Counted from the first letter of the stretch, positions 1 through 8,725 are shown. The stretch is DNA of 64,000 nt from Bacteroidia bacterium (GCA_030428865.1 JAUIEK010000004.1:248001-312000), one strand, 5' to 3'. Notes: a model not told the origin generated them from the letters alone. Program-made: numbers and translations.

Positions 1-2
1 TA

Positions 3-83
3 AATGATAAAAATAAGAGAAGTATACAAGAAGAATCTCAATATTTATTCTTATGTAAAAAGTTGATAGACATAAAAAAATAA
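3..83 (+). CDS. C-terminal end of an unidentified gene (5' part outside window)
   Basis: This frame is open from the left edge and ends with TAA at 81-83, eight bases before the first inverted repeat. About 26 codons are visible, ending in a charged tail (CKKLIDIKK). The other two forward frames have early stops. It would be the last gene of a preceding repeat-bounded unit. Too little remains to say what it does, and it could be non-coding. Confidence 0.4.
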   Translation, partial: NDKNKRSIQEESQYLFLCKKLIDIKK

Positions 84-90
84 AAACTAA

Positions 91-223
91 GCTCAATAAT
101 GTATAACCACAATTACGGTGGATTCGGACGTAGTCGAATCCACTCGGAATTGCTAAAGCCAGTTTTTAATCAAAAAATGTAACTTTAATCCCGTAACAAC
201 AGTTATACAAATACGTTGGCAAC
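91..223. repeat. Imperfect inverted repeat, cassette-border type, copy 1
   Basis: The outer arms are GTATAAC (101-107) and GTTATAC (202-208), a perfect 7 bp match. An inner pair ATTACGG (112-118) and CCGTAA (192-197) extends the stem. A central hairpin GGATTCG/CGAATCC lies at 120-141. The right side ends in GTTGGCAAC (215-223), just before the next gene. Most of the unit is shared with the copy at 1101-1237. The layout resembles an integron attC site, but no integron integrase is in the window. Confidence 0.75.
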
Positions 224-240
224 AATTAAAACAAATCGAA

Positions 241-1098
241 GTGAAACGGGAATGTGCATTATACAAAATTGAATCTGAATTACGAGAAAGTCATATCTAT
301 CCGAGATTTGTAGTTAATCACACTAAAAAAACTGGTTCTAAATTCTTCAGAAAAGTTGTAAACCCAAATAAAAGAGAGCAAGATGGAGTTAAATTATACT
401 TGTTAAGTGAAGATGCTGAACAAGAGTTTTCAAAAAGAGAAAAATGGTTCGCAGAAAACATTTTTGTTCCCTATTTAGGAGGAAAATTGGAACTTCCATA
501 CAACGAAAACATGTACTATTTTGCTATTTCTTTTCTCTGGCGAATTTTAGCTTTAAATTTCAAAATCGACTCGAATTTGAGCAATCATTGGTATTATGAC
601 ATTTTGGTAGAAGCAGAAAAGGAATGGAGAGAATATTTAGTAAACGGAACAAAACCTAAAACCTTTTCAAAAACAAACTTGTTTTTTACAGACAGAGTTT
701 TGGAAAATAATACAGATTTAAAAGGTGTTGACTTCTATTGCACAAGAGTTATGGATGCAACAATTGTAGATAATGAACCACATACCTGTCTTTTAGTTTA
801 TGGTAAGTTCAATAGATTTATTTTTTGGAGTGTTTTGAAAAATTATGGAGGCGAAGAGTTACTTGGAGAAGTTAATATTAATCCAAATGGTGGAGTTTTT
901 AAAATTCCTCAAAAACTTGAGTACTTTCCGTTAATATCATTTTTAGGAAATAGAATTAGGGAAGTCAATAGTTTTCCTCTTCCAAATAAAGAGCAACAAG
1001 ATAAAATTGAAAAAGAGATATTGAGAAACCCAGAAGAGTTTTGGAATTCTGACGTTGGAAAATCACTTTATAATGACAAATTTAACTTGGAAAAATAA
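241..1098 (+). CDS. Hypothetical protein of a repeat-bounded unit
   Basis: A 285-residue protein with a GTG start, chosen because no in-frame ATG lies near the N-terminus and the start follows the border repeat by 17 bases. No signal peptide or membrane segment is seen. The N-terminus carries Cys5 and an ESHIYPRF stretch (about residues 16-23), which recalls the start of proteins with a small zinc or HNH-like cap. The usual second Cys pair is not visible, so any such site would be degenerate. It is the only gene between two border repeats. Function unknown. Confidence 0.7.
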   Translation: MKRECALYKIESELRESHIYPRFVVNHTKKTGSKFFRKVVNPNKREQDGVKLYLLSEDAEQEFSKREKWFAENIFVPYLGGKLELPYNENMYYFAISFLWRILALNFKIDSNLSNHWYYDILVEAEKEWREYLVNGTKPKTFSKTNLFFTDRVLENNTDLKGVDFYCTRVMDATIVDNEPHTCLLVYGKFNRFIFWSVLKNYGGEELLGEVNINPNGGVFKIPQKLEYFPLISFLGNRIREVNSFPLPNKEQQDKIEKEILRNPEEFWNSDVGKSLYNDKFNLEK

Positions 1099-1100
1099 CT

Positions 1101-1237
1101 GTTGCCAACAATGTATAACCGCAATTACGGCGGATTCGACTACGTCCGAATCCACTCGGAATTGCTAAGGTTTGTGCTTAACCGAAAAACATTAACTTTA
1201 ATTCTGTAACTGACGGTTATACGAGACCGTTGGGCAC
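1101..1237. repeat. Imperfect inverted repeat, cassette-border type, copy 2
   Basis: It begins with GTTGCCAAC (1101-1109), two bases after the stop codon of the preceding gene, and ends with GTTGGGCAC (1229-1237). The outer stem is GTATAACCG (1113-1121) with CGGTTATAC (1214-1222), nine perfect pairs. The central hairpin GGATTCG/CGAATCC is present as the exact reverse complement of that in copy 1. The left box TTGCCAAC is complementary to the box GTTGGCAA that opens the same unit at 215-222. Confidence 0.8.
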
Positions 1238-1254
1238 ACATTTGAAAAAAAAAC

Positions 1255-1842
1255 TTGAAAGATTACGAAAACATACTGAATAACATTAAACGATACGTTT
1301 TTCTTGATGAAGAAGACGAAAAACAATTCAGTTCAATTGTGCGAACTACAAATGTTAAACGCAGACAATTTATTGTGCAACCAAATTTTGTTTGTTCACA
1401 CCAAACTTATGTGTTGAAAGGAGCTTTTCGTAGTTATTTTGTGAATGATGATGGACTCGATCATACCATTCAATTTGCCATTGAGGATTGGTTCATTAGT
1501 GACTTTAACAGCTATATATATCAAACGCCTGCGTCTCTATTCGTAGAAGCGCTAGAAGATTCTATCGTTCAACAAATAGCTTTTAATGATGTCGAAAATC
1601 TATGCCTTGAAAATCCAAAGTTTGAACGGTTCTTTAGATTGGTCGCTCAAAAATCTTTTGCATACTCTCAACGAAGGGTTCTATCCAATTTAGGAAAATC
1701 AGCCGAAGAACGTTACATTGAATTTCAGAACCTTTATCCATCTATTGTACAACGTGTACCTCAATATGCTTTAGCTTCTTATCTTGGTATGTCAGCTGAA
1801 TTTTTAAGTAAAATAAGGAAACGCTTAGCTACAAAATCTTGA
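1255..1842 (+). CDS. Crp/Fnr family transcriptional regulator
   Basis: A 195-residue protein with a cyclic-nucleotide-binding-type beta-barrel at about 10-120 and a C-terminal helix-turn-helix at about 168-191 (LASYLGMSAEFLSKIRKRL). This is the architecture of small Bacteroidota Crp/Fnr regulators. The start is TTG; no ATG is in a suitable place, so the exact start is uncertain. It lies directly after border repeat 2 and 99 bp upstream of a peroxiredoxin-like gene and an SDR gene on the same strand. It may control them, but that is inference from position. The ligand is unknown. Confidence 0.85.
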   Translation: MKDYENILNNIKRYVFLDEEDEKQFSSIVRTTNVKRRQFIVQPNFVCSHQTYVLKGAFRSYFVNDDGLDHTIQFAIEDWFISDFNSYIYQTPASLFVEALEDSIVQQIAFNDVENLCLENPKFERFFRLVAQKSFAYSQRRVLSNLGKSAEERYIEFQNLYPSIVQRVPQYALASYLGMSAEFLSKIRKRLATKS

Positions 1843-1941
1843 ACTAGTTCAAGTAAATTTCCTAAATCAGTTCATTTTCTATCGGTCGGTAGTGTCTCAC
1901 CTTTGTAATGTCAATAACGACATAATTTTAAAACAAAGAAA

Positions 1942-2610
1942 ATGAGCACACAAGCACAAATACCTTCTTACGCAGAAGGTCTAACAGAATTACAAAACAA
2001 TTTAGGTACGATGTTACCTCAAGATGCACTAGATGTCTTTGAAGTTGATGCAAATGCGTTAAAAGCAAATCATCAAAATATTTTAAAGTTAAATGTTGGA
2101 GATAAAGCACCAAACTTTTCTCTATCCAATGCAATTGGAGAAACAACAACTTTACAATCACTTTTAGAAAAAGGAAAAGTAGTCCTTACCTTTTACAGAG
2201 GTTCTTGGTGTCCGTATTGCAACTTGCAATTAAATCAATATCAACAAGTTTTAGAGGATATTAAATCTTTAGGAGCAAACTTGGTTGCTGTTTCACCTCA
2301 AACACCTGACGAATCACTTAACATCAAAGAAAAAAATGAATTGCAATTTGAGGTCTTGAGTGACAATGGAAATACCGTAACACGACAATTCACAACTGTT
2401 TTCAAAAATAGAGAAACACCTATTGAAACAATGAAAGCTTTAGGTATTGATTTCGATAGCCATTATGCAGACGATTCTCAAGAATTACCAGTTCCAGCAG
2501 TTTTTATCATAGAAAAAGACCAAACTATTTCTTTTGCAAAGGCAATTGACGGAGATTATAGAAATCGTGTAGAAGCCTCAGAAATTATTAATTCGCTCGT
2601 AAAGCAGTAA
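1942..2610 (+). CDS. Peroxiredoxin-like (AhpC/TSA) family protein
   Basis: A 222-residue thioredoxin-fold protein. The AhpC/TSA domain begins at about residue 50 (VGDKAPNFSLSNAIGE). The active site is WCPYC with Cys at about 90 and 93, in the context FYRGSWCPYC typical of the peroxiredoxin-like subgroup. It would reduce peroxides or act as a thiol oxidoreductase in the cytoplasm; no signal peptide is visible. The next gene (SDR) starts two bases after the stop, so they are co-transcribed. The 5' neighbour is a Crp/Fnr regulator. The unit looks like a small redox-response module. Confidence 0.88.
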   Translation: MSTQAQIPSYAEGLTELQNNLGTMLPQDALDVFEVDANALKANHQNILKLNVGDKAPNFSLSNAIGETTTLQSLLEKGKVVLTFYRGSWCPYCNLQLNQYQQVLEDIKSLGANLVAVSPQTPDESLNIKEKNELQFEVLSDNGNTVTRQFTTVFKNRETPIETMKALGIDFDSHYADDSQELPVPAVFIIEKDQTISFAKAIDGDYRNRVEASEIINSLVKQ

Positions 2611-2612
2611 CT

Positions 2613-3446
2613 ATGAAAAAGAAAACATGGCTTATAACAGGAATTTCAAGTGGATTGGGTAAAGCTCTTTCTCAATCTGCAATGGAATCGGAATGTTTTG
2701 TCATAGGAACATTTAGAAACCAATCACAAGTTGATGAATTTAATGCTCAAAACAAGGAAAATGGTTTTGCTTTTAAGCTTGACATTACAAATGAAATTGA
2801 CATTGAAAGAACAATAGAAACCATTATATCCAAATTTGGTCGTATTGATATTTTAGTCAATAATGCAGGAGTAGGCTTCGTTGGAGCGATTGAAGAATCT
2901 TCAATGGAAGAAGTAAGAGAAGTGTTTGAAGCAAATTTCTTTGGTACATTACAATTAACAAAAGCTGTTCTACCATTCATGCGAAAAGAAGGGAAAGGAC
3001 ATATTGTTCAAATTTCATCTCACGGAGGAATAAAGGCTTTTGCAGGTTTTGGAATTTATAATGCAAGTAAATTTGCTTTAGAAGGTTTTAGTGAGGCATT
3101 GGCTCAAGAAATTGAACCTTTAGGCATAAGAGTTTCGATAGTAGAGCCAGGACCATTCAGAACAAATTTTGCAGGAAGCAGACTTGGGCAAGCGAAAAAT
3201 GTAATTGATGCCTATTCCAAAACAGCAGGAGCATTTAGAACCAATTTAAAAGGAGTTGACGGAAAACAAGAAGGCGACCCAATAAAAGCGTCTAAAGCAA
3301 TTATCGATTTGGTCAATTCTGAAAATTCATCACTTCGCTTACCTCTTGGAAAGGTTGCATTAATGACCATCGGAATGAAATTGGACAGTGTAAAATCGGA
3401 TTTGGAAACGAATAGAAAAACTGCTGAAAATGCTGTGTATGAATAA
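2613..3446 (+). CDS. Short-chain dehydrogenase/reductase (SDR)
   Basis: A 277-residue classical SDR. The cofactor motif TGxxxGLG is at residues 9-16 (TGISSGLG), NNAGVG is at about 83-88, a catalytic Ser lies in QISSHGG, and YxxxK is in YNASK at about 149-153. It should oxidise or reduce an unknown alcohol/carbonyl with NAD(P)(H) in the cytoplasm. It follows the peroxiredoxin-like gene by two bases and is the last gene of this unit, since border repeat 3 starts within ten bases of the stop. The substrate cannot be inferred. Confidence 0.9.
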   Translation: MKKKTWLITGISSGLGKALSQSAMESECFVIGTFRNQSQVDEFNAQNKENGFAFKLDITNEIDIERTIETIISKFGRIDILVNNAGVGFVGAIEESSMEEVREVFEANFFGTLQLTKAVLPFMRKEGKGHIVQISSHGGIKAFAGFGIYNASKFALEGFSEALAQEIEPLGIRVSIVEPGPFRTNFAGSRLGQAKNVIDAYSKTAGAFRTNLKGVDGKQEGDPIKASKAIIDLVNSENSSLRLPLGKVALMTIGMKLDSVKSDLETNRKTAENAVYE

Positions 3447-3451
3447 AAAAC

Positions 3452-3588
3452 GTGCCACAACAAAGTATATAAAAATAGCGGTTCAGGTAATTACTTGAAC
3501 CGTTTTTGTGTTTAATTAAGTACCTTGCTTACTGAAAAGTTAGTGCTTAATAATCCGCTACTACTCATACACGATACCGTCGGAAAGC
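3452..3588. repeat. Imperfect inverted repeat, cassette-border type, copy 3 (diverged)
   Basis: The left side reads GTGCCACAACAAAGTATAT and TAGCGG; the right side reads CCGCTA (3555-3560), then CATAC and ACCGTCGG. TAGCGG/CCGCTA pair perfectly. The centre holds a near-perfect hairpin GGTTCA/TGAACC at 3480-3501. GTGCCACAAC (3452-3461) nearly complements GTTGGGCAC at 1229-1237, the box that opens the same unit. The sequence is unrelated in detail to copies 1 and 2 but has the same geometry. I recall similar repeats between genes in other Bacteroidota; I could not verify this. Confidence 0.65.
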
Positions 3589-3673
3589 AAAAAAAATAAA
3601 AAATGTCCAATTGAATAGATTTCAATCGTCAGGTATGTGATAATTCTTTACGTTAAAAATAAAAAAGATCAAA

Positions 3674-4024
3674 ATGAGAGATTTTATGATGCTATTTCAT
3701 AGCGAACCTAACCCAGACTTTAACCCAACCCCAGAACAAATTCAAGCTGAAGTAAAAGCATGGCAAGATTGGATGGGATCCATTGGTGCACAAGGAAAAC
3801 TCAAAAATCCTGGAGAAGCATTAGGCTTCGAAGGAAAGATAATGCACTCAGATGGGTCAATCACAGATGGACCTTATGCAGAAGTTAAAGAAATTGTTGG
3901 AGGCTTTATTATCGTATGTTCTGAAACTATACAAGATGCAATTAAACTTGCAGAAGGTTGTCCTGCCTTAGAAAATGGTGGAAAAGTAGAAGTAAGAGAT
4001 ATTATGAATTTTGATGGCATGTAA
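3674..4024 (+). CDS. YCII/DGPF-domain protein
   Basis: A 116-residue protein of the YciI-like, DGPF family (PF03795). The diagnostic segment is DGPYAEVKEIVGGF at about residues 65-78, preceded by the usual SDGSITDG. Genes of this family are the standard neighbours of ECF42-group sigma factors, and here such a gene starts 18 bp downstream. The enzymatic role of the family is unsettled; it is thought to act with the sigma factor in a stress response. The start ATG is followed directly by the family N-terminus RDFMMLFH. Confidence 0.9.
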   Translation: MRDFMMLFHSEPNPDFNPTPEQIQAEVKAWQDWMGSIGAQGKLKNPGEALGFEGKIMHSDGSITDGPYAEVKEIVGGFIIVCSETIQDAIKLAEGCPALENGGKVEVRDIMNFDGM

Positions 4025-4042
4025 TGTTGTAAGAAAGGTATA

Positions 4043-5266
4043 ATGATAGACGATACTCGGCTAATAGAAATTTTTAAGACAGAGTACAGTAAACTAATTG
4101 CTGTACTTTGTCAGTATTATGGAGTGGCTGAAGTGCAATTAGCTGAAGACATTGTATCAGAAACATTTTTAAAAGCAATGAAAATGTGGGCTCATAAAGG
4201 AGTTCCTGATAAACCTGCTGCCTGGTTAAGAAAAGTGGCTGTTAACAACTTAAAAGATTACTATAAAAGGAGTAAAATCTATAAGGAGAAAATCCTTTTC
4301 AATTTAGAATCAAAAACAGATTCTTTCCAGCCTGAAGAAATTTCTTATGACATAGTTGAAGATAGTCAACTTAAAATGATTTTCGTAGTTTGCAATCTAA
4401 GAATAAGTGATAAAGCAAAAATATGTTTGGCATTAAGAATCTTATGTGGATTTAATATTAATGAAATTGCAAAAGCACTTTTATCAAATAGTGAAGCAAT
4501 TAATAAGATTCTATATAGAGCAAAAAAGAAAATTAGCGAAGATGGGGTTCTAAATACAAATCTCAAATTAGAAAACTATAATCAAGGATACGATACTGTT
4601 TTACGAATCATTTATCTTCTGTTCAATGAGGGTTATTATAGTAGTATAAGAGAACATAACGTGCGTGAAGAAATTTGTTGGGAAGCACTAAGGTTGGCTT
4701 TGCTTTTGTCAAAAATACAAGTCGAACAACAAGCTGCTTCCTATGCATTAGTCGCATTGATATCCTTTCATTCTTCAAGAATTCATGCAAGAATGAGCAG
4801 CTCAAACGAAGAGCTACTTTTCAATGATCAAGACAGATCTAAATGGAATAAACCTTTAATTGAGAAAGGTAAAAAATATTTGAACTTAGCTTCCCATGGA
4901 AGAGTTACATCCAAGTATCATTTAGAAGCGGCGATAGCGTTTTGGCATACAACGGATAACCAAAAAAAATGGGACAACATTCTTCAACTTTACAACAGAT
5001 TGTTAACTATTGAATATTCGCCAATTGTTGCATTAAATAGAACTTATGCTTTATCTAAGGCGAACTCTGTAAATGAAGCTATTAAAGAAGCAAACAAATT
5101 AGAGTTAGATGGGAACAACCATTATTACTGTTTATTGGCGGAACTACATAAAGTCAATGGTAATAATCAAATGGAAAGAAAGTATTTACGTGAAGCTTTA
5201 AAGTTTACTATCAAAAAAAGTGAAAAGAATCTTATTAATAAAAAATTGGAAATAGCTAGTCGATAA
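4043..5266 (+). CDS. RNA polymerase ECF sigma factor, ECF42-like with long C-terminal extension
   Basis: A 407-residue protein. Sigma region 2 lies at about 8-75 (AEDIVSETFLKAMKMW; PAAWLRKVAVNNLKD) and region 4 at about 110-160. It is followed by a 230-residue helical extension that includes LLFNEGYYSS, typical of the extension in the ECF42 group. Normal ECF factors are about 190 residues. The group has no classical anti-sigma factor; the extension is thought to control activity. It is paired with a DGPF gene 18 bp upstream, the expected arrangement, so both probably act together. Border repeats flank the pair. Confidence 0.88.
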   Translation: MIDDTRLIEIFKTEYSKLIAVLCQYYGVAEVQLAEDIVSETFLKAMKMWAHKGVPDKPAAWLRKVAVNNLKDYYKRSKIYKEKILFNLESKTDSFQPEEISYDIVEDSQLKMIFVVCNLRISDKAKICLALRILCGFNINEIAKALLSNSEAINKILYRAKKKISEDGVLNTNLKLENYNQGYDTVLRIIYLLFNEGYYSSIREHNVREEICWEALRLALLLSKIQVEQQAASYALVALISFHSSRIHARMSSSNEELLFNDQDRSKWNKPLIEKGKKYLNLASHGRVTSKYHLEAAIAFWHTTDNQKKWDNILQLYNRLLTIEYSPIVALNRTYALSKANSVNEAIKEANKLELDGNNHYYCLLAELHKVNGNNQMERKYLREALKFTIKKSEKNLINKKLEIASR

Positions 5267-5325
5267 CAATAGGTAATGATAGCATATCTGTTCGTTCCTC
5301 AGGTTATGATAAAGGAAAAATAAAA

Positions 5326-5456
5326 ACTATGCACAACAATAGCTATAAGTAATTGCTTGTTCTCGTCTACTTTTGACAATCCGATAGGATTTTCAGTTTG
5401 GTGTGCGCTTGCTAGTTTAGTAACTTAACCTTTTGGTTATATAGAAAGAATGTAAA
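5326..5456. repeat. Diverged border repeat, copy 4
   Basis: The left side reads TATGCACAACAATAGCTATAA (spanning about 5328-5347) and the right side GGTTATATAG (5435-5444) followed by AATGTAAAC. CTATAA/TTATATAG can pair, but the match is weaker than in copies 1-3. The GCACAAC box and the position between two genes fit the same class of border. The call rests on pattern similarity only. Confidence 0.45.
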
Positions 5457-5461
5457 CAGTG

Positions 5462-6037
5462 ATGAATTTTGAAAGCTTTGAAATAGATATCGAAACAAAA
5501 AATGACAAGGAGATTGTTGAAAAATTGGTTGTTCAAACTTTAAAAGAAAATTTTTCGCCCGATGAAATAAACTCCAAAGGCGAATTTTATGAAAATATTG
5601 ATGAACACTTCGAAAAAATAAGTAAAGGCAAAGAAATTATCTGTTTTGAAGTAAACAAGACCAAAGACTTAAAATGGAAGTTCTGTTTACGGTTTGATTA
5701 TCTTCCAAAGAATGAAGAGAAATATGGAAAATATCCAGATATTAAATTAAGTGAACTATTCCACGAAAAATTTAAATGGAATTGTATTTGTTCAAGGCAC
5801 AGTTTTTTTAAAGATATTGATGATGATGATCCGTATTGGGGAATTTGCTTAAAAAATAAAACTTGGTATTTAGCAGATTTAGGAGATTCAATACTTTTAG
5901 GGCCATATACTGACGGAGTAAATGAATTTGATGGCAAACAAGGAATAAAAATAAGTTTTAAACTAGCCGAAAGTGGTTTTAAATTCGAAGAAAGAATTTT
6001 TGAGCTAGAAAAACTAAAAAAAGAAGCCAGTCGCTAA
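5462..6037 (+). CDS. Hypothetical protein
   Basis: A 191-residue acidic protein, ATG start (a GTG codon just before it is in frame). No signal peptide, membrane segment or known motif is recognised. There is a run of four Asp (about residue 120) followed by DPYWGICLKNKTWYLADLG, which suggests a globular soluble domain. It is the last gene of the repeat-bounded strip. Function unknown. Confidence 0.65.
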   Translation: MNFESFEIDIETKNDKEIVEKLVVQTLKENFSPDEINSKGEFYENIDEHFEKISKGKEIICFEVNKTKDLKWKFCLRFDYLPKNEEKYGKYPDIKLSELFHEKFKWNCICSRHSFFKDIDDDDPYWGICLKNKTWYLADLGDSILLGPYTDGVNEFDGKQGIKISFKLAESGFKFEERIFELEKLKKEASR

Positions 6038-6093
6038 AAAATAGTATTTACAATATCAAAACAAAAACTTCATTATAATATTCAGTCCTTGTT

Positions 6094-6426
6094 TTATCCT
6101 TGATTTTTCTTATTTATAAGAAATATGTAAAATTTAAATGCTTGTTTTATAAGCGTTTCTTTATCTGATAAATTAATTTCTTCACAGAAAGCGTCTAATT
6201 GTTCTAGATACCATTCATAAAACTCATCTGAATTTTCATCAAAACCTATCATTGAAAAAATAACATCGCTAAAATCTGAACTACAAACGCTGCCATCAAA
6301 TCCCATTTCGTTAAAACTATTGGTTAGTGTTCTGCTTTTTAATTCTTCTTTAATTAGAAATATAATAAGTTCTGTTTCTCTAGGAATCTTTACTAGCGGT
6401 AAATATTTTGGGTAATTTATTTTCAT
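6094..6426 (-). CDS. Hypothetical small protein
   Basis: A 110-residue protein, rich in acidic and aromatic residues (EFYEWYLEQLDAFCEEI). No known domain, signal or membrane segment is recognised. It is convergent with the preceding gene and divergent from the XRE regulator at 6580; the 150 bp between holds AT-rich sequence with repeated AAGTATA motifs. The coding character looks genuine because both flanking gaps are short. Function unknown. Confidence 0.6.
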   Translation of the reverse strand: MKINYPKYLPLVKIPRETELIIFLIKEELKSRTLTNSFNEMGFDGSVCSSDFSDVIFSMIGFDENSDEFYEWYLEQLDAFCEEINLSDKETLIKQAFKFYIFLINKKNQG

Positions 6427-6579
6427 AATAATATTTTTAATTCTTAAAGGGTTAAAAATATTCTTTTAAAGTATAGTAAAAGTATAAAAATATTTTTAAA
6501 AATGCTTTAAAAGCATAATTATATCCTTAAAACGGATTTTATTCTTGGTTAAATTTAGAAATCATCTTTAAAAAGCACC

Positions 6580-6789
6580 ATGCCAAAACCAATATACAAC
6601 AGAATTAAAGCCGTTTTAGCTGAAGAAGGAAAAACAAATAACTGGCTAGCCGATAAGTTGAAAGTTAATAGTAATACGGTTTCAAAATGGTGTAGAAACG
6701 AAATGCAACCAAGAATTGAAAATTTGTTTCAAATTGCAAAAGTTTTAAATGTAGATGTTAGAGAATTGCTTGTGCCATCTAAAAAGTAA
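6580..6789 (+). CDS. XRE-family helix-turn-helix protein
   Basis: A 69-residue protein that is almost entirely one Cro/CI-type DNA-binding domain: NWLADKLKVNSNTVSKWCRN forms the helix-turn-helix (about residues 20-39) and LFQIAKVLNVDVRELL the C-terminal helices. No effector domain follows. It is a stand-alone regulator, possibly of the divergent small gene at 6094-6426. The target is unknown. Confidence 0.85.
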   Translation: MPKPIYNRIKAVLAEEGKTNNWLADKLKVNSNTVSKWCRNEMQPRIENLFQIAKVLNVDVRELLVPSKK

Positions 6790-6908
6790 GACACTACTTT
6801 TTATACACAAACCCGTTATCATTCCAAAAGCATATGATGGTTTTTAGCACTACTGCTACCAGTAATAATTCCAGTCTAAATTTAATATGTTTAGATAGTG
6901 AATTATTT

Positions 6909-7565
6909 TTAGGTTATTATTGATTTTAAATTAGCAATTGTTTTAATAGGATCTTCATTCTTAAAAACAAAACTCCCTGCCACTAGTACATCTGCACCAG
7001 CTTCAACCAGCTTATTTGCATTTTGATCAGTTACTCCACCATCAATTTCGATTAAACAATCAGACTCAGTAAATTCGATTAAGTGTTTTAGTTGACTCAC
7101 TTTTTTGTAAGTATTCTCAATAAAAGACTGTCCTCCAAACCCCGGATTAACACTCATCATACAAACTAAGTCAATATCTTTTATAATATCTTCTAAAACA
7201 GCAATGGGCGTATGTGGGTTTAAAGCTACTCCAGCTTTCATTCCTGCCGCCTTAATTGCTTGTACGGTTCTGTGCAAATGTGTGCAAGCTTCGTAATGAA
7301 CCGTTAAAATAGTAGCTCCTAAATCTGCAAATGTTTGTATGTATCTATCTGGATCAACAATCATTAGATGAACGTCAATTGTTTTTTTTGCATGTTGAGA
7401 AATCGCTTTAAGAACAGGCATTCCAAAAGAAATATTCGGAACAAAAACGCCGTCCATAATATCAATATGAAACCAGTCGGCTTCTGATTGATTTACCATT
7501 TCTACATCGCGTTGCAGATTGCCAAAGTCAGCAGCTAAAATTGAAGGAGCAATTAATTTATTCAT
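6909..7565 (-). CDS. rpe: Ribulose-phosphate 3-epimerase
   Basis: A 218-residue TIM barrel that interconverts ribulose 5-phosphate and xylulose 5-phosphate in the pentose phosphate pathway, in the cytoplasm. Family signatures are present: APSILAADFGNL at the N-terminus, HIDIMDGVFVPNISFG (metal-binding His and Asp), HLMI, MSVNPGFGGQ and EIDGGV. Length is normal. It is separated from rpoD by a terminator hairpin, so it has its own transcript. Confidence 0.96.
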   Translation of the reverse strand: MNKLIAPSILAADFGNLQRDVEMVNQSEADWFHIDIMDGVFVPNISFGMPVLKAISQHAKKTIDVHLMIVDPDRYIQTFADLGATILTVHYEACTHLHRTVQAIKAAGMKAGVALNPHTPIAVLEDIIKDIDLVCMMSVNPGFGGQSFIENTYKKVSQLKHLIEFTESDCLIEIDGGVTDQNANKLVEAGADVLVAGSFVFKNEDPIKTIANLKSIIT

Positions 7566-7618
7566 GAAAATTTATTTGTTGTGTTGTTTTCTGATGCAAA
7601 AATACAGAACTAAAAAAG

Positions 7619-7647
7619 AAAACTCCCGAAGTTTTTTCGAGAGTTTT
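7619..7647 (-). terminator. Rho-independent terminator of rpoD
   Basis: AAAACTCCCGAA and TTCGAGAGTTTT form a 12 bp stem with one mismatch and a short T-rich loop, between the rpoD stop codon and the rpe start on the minus strand. Confidence 0.8.
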
Positions 7648-7676
7648 GTATTGTTATTCAGATGATTATTAAAATA

Positions 7677-8540
7677 CTATCCTAAGTAAGTCATTAATAT
7701 TTTACTTCTAGAAGTATGCTTTAATCTTCGCACTGCTTTTTCTTTTATTTGGCGTACACGCTCACGAGTTAAATCAAACGTTTCGCCAATTTCTTCTAGC
7801 GTCATAGGTTGATGATCTCCTAAACCAAAGTATAACTTAACAACATCAGCTTCTCTGGGTGTTAGTGTTTCTAACGCTCTGTTGATTTCAATTCGTAATG
7901 ATTCGTGCAACAAGGTTTTGTCTGGATTTGGAGATTCTCCAGCATTTAAAACATCATATAAATTGGAATCTTCACCTTCTATAAGTGGTGCATCCATTGA
8001 GACATGACGACCCGAATTTTTCATAGATTCTTTTACGTCATTAACAGTCATGTCTAGCTTTTTAGCAATTTCTTCAGCACTTGGCGGACGCTCGTTTTCT
8101 TGCTCTAAAAAAGCGTACATTTTATTGATCTTGTTAATTGATCCAATTTTATTTAAAGGTAAACGGACAATACGAGATTGTTCTGCTAACGCTTGTAAAA
8201 TTGATTGACGAATCCACCAAACAGCATATGAAATGAATTTAAAACCTCTGGTTTCGTCAAAACGTTTTGCTGCTTTAATAAGTCCTAAATTTCCTTCATT
8301 AATTAAATCAGGCAATGTTAACCCTTGGTTTTGATATTGTTTTGCCACCGAAACAACAAATCGTAAGTTGGCTTTTGTTAGTTTTTCTAAAGCTCTTTGA
8401 TCTCCTGCTTTGATGCGTTGTGCTAATTCTACTTCTTCATCGGCAGTAATTAAATCTACCTTTCCTATTTCTTGTAAGTATTTGTCTAATGATGCGGTTT
8501 CTCTATTGGTAACCTGTTTTGTAATTTTAAGTTGTCTCAT
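7677..8540 (-). CDS. rpoD: Primary RNA polymerase sigma factor, Bacteroidota type
   Basis: A 287-residue primary sigma factor. Region 1.2 ([25 protein letters not shown] in parts), region 2 ([27 protein letters not shown]), region 3 and region 4 ([23 protein letters not shown]) follow in order. It lacks the long N-terminal region 1.1 of proteobacterial RpoD, as usual in this phylum. It directs transcription from TTTG/TAnnTTTG promoters, many of which are visible in this window. It is a single gene with its own terminator. Confidence 0.97.
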   Translation of the reverse strand: MRQLKITKQVTNRETASLDKYLQEIGKVDLITADEEVELAQRIKAGDQRALEKLTKANLRFVVSVAKQYQNQGLTLPDLINEGNLGLIKAAKRFDETRGFKFISYAVWWIRQSILQALAEQSRIVRLPLNKIGSINKINKMYAFLEQENERPPSAEEIAKKLDMTVNDVKESMKNSGRHVSMDAPLIEGEDSNLYDVLNAGESPNPDKTLLHESLRIEINRALETLTPREADVVKLYFGLGDHQPMTLEEIGETFDLTRERVRQIKEKAVRRLKHTSRSKILMTYLG

Positions 8541-8725
8541 TTTTGTTTTTAAGAGGAATTAAATGAACGATCTGTGTAACCTTTACAAACTATTGTACGT
8601 TACTTTTATTTAAAATGTTACAAAACTGATAAAAAAATGTAAAAGATTTTTGGATACTATTTTCTTCTTGCTATTTTTACAGCTTGATAGTGTTGGGGGA
8701 CATTTATCAAAATTTAGTGATTCAC

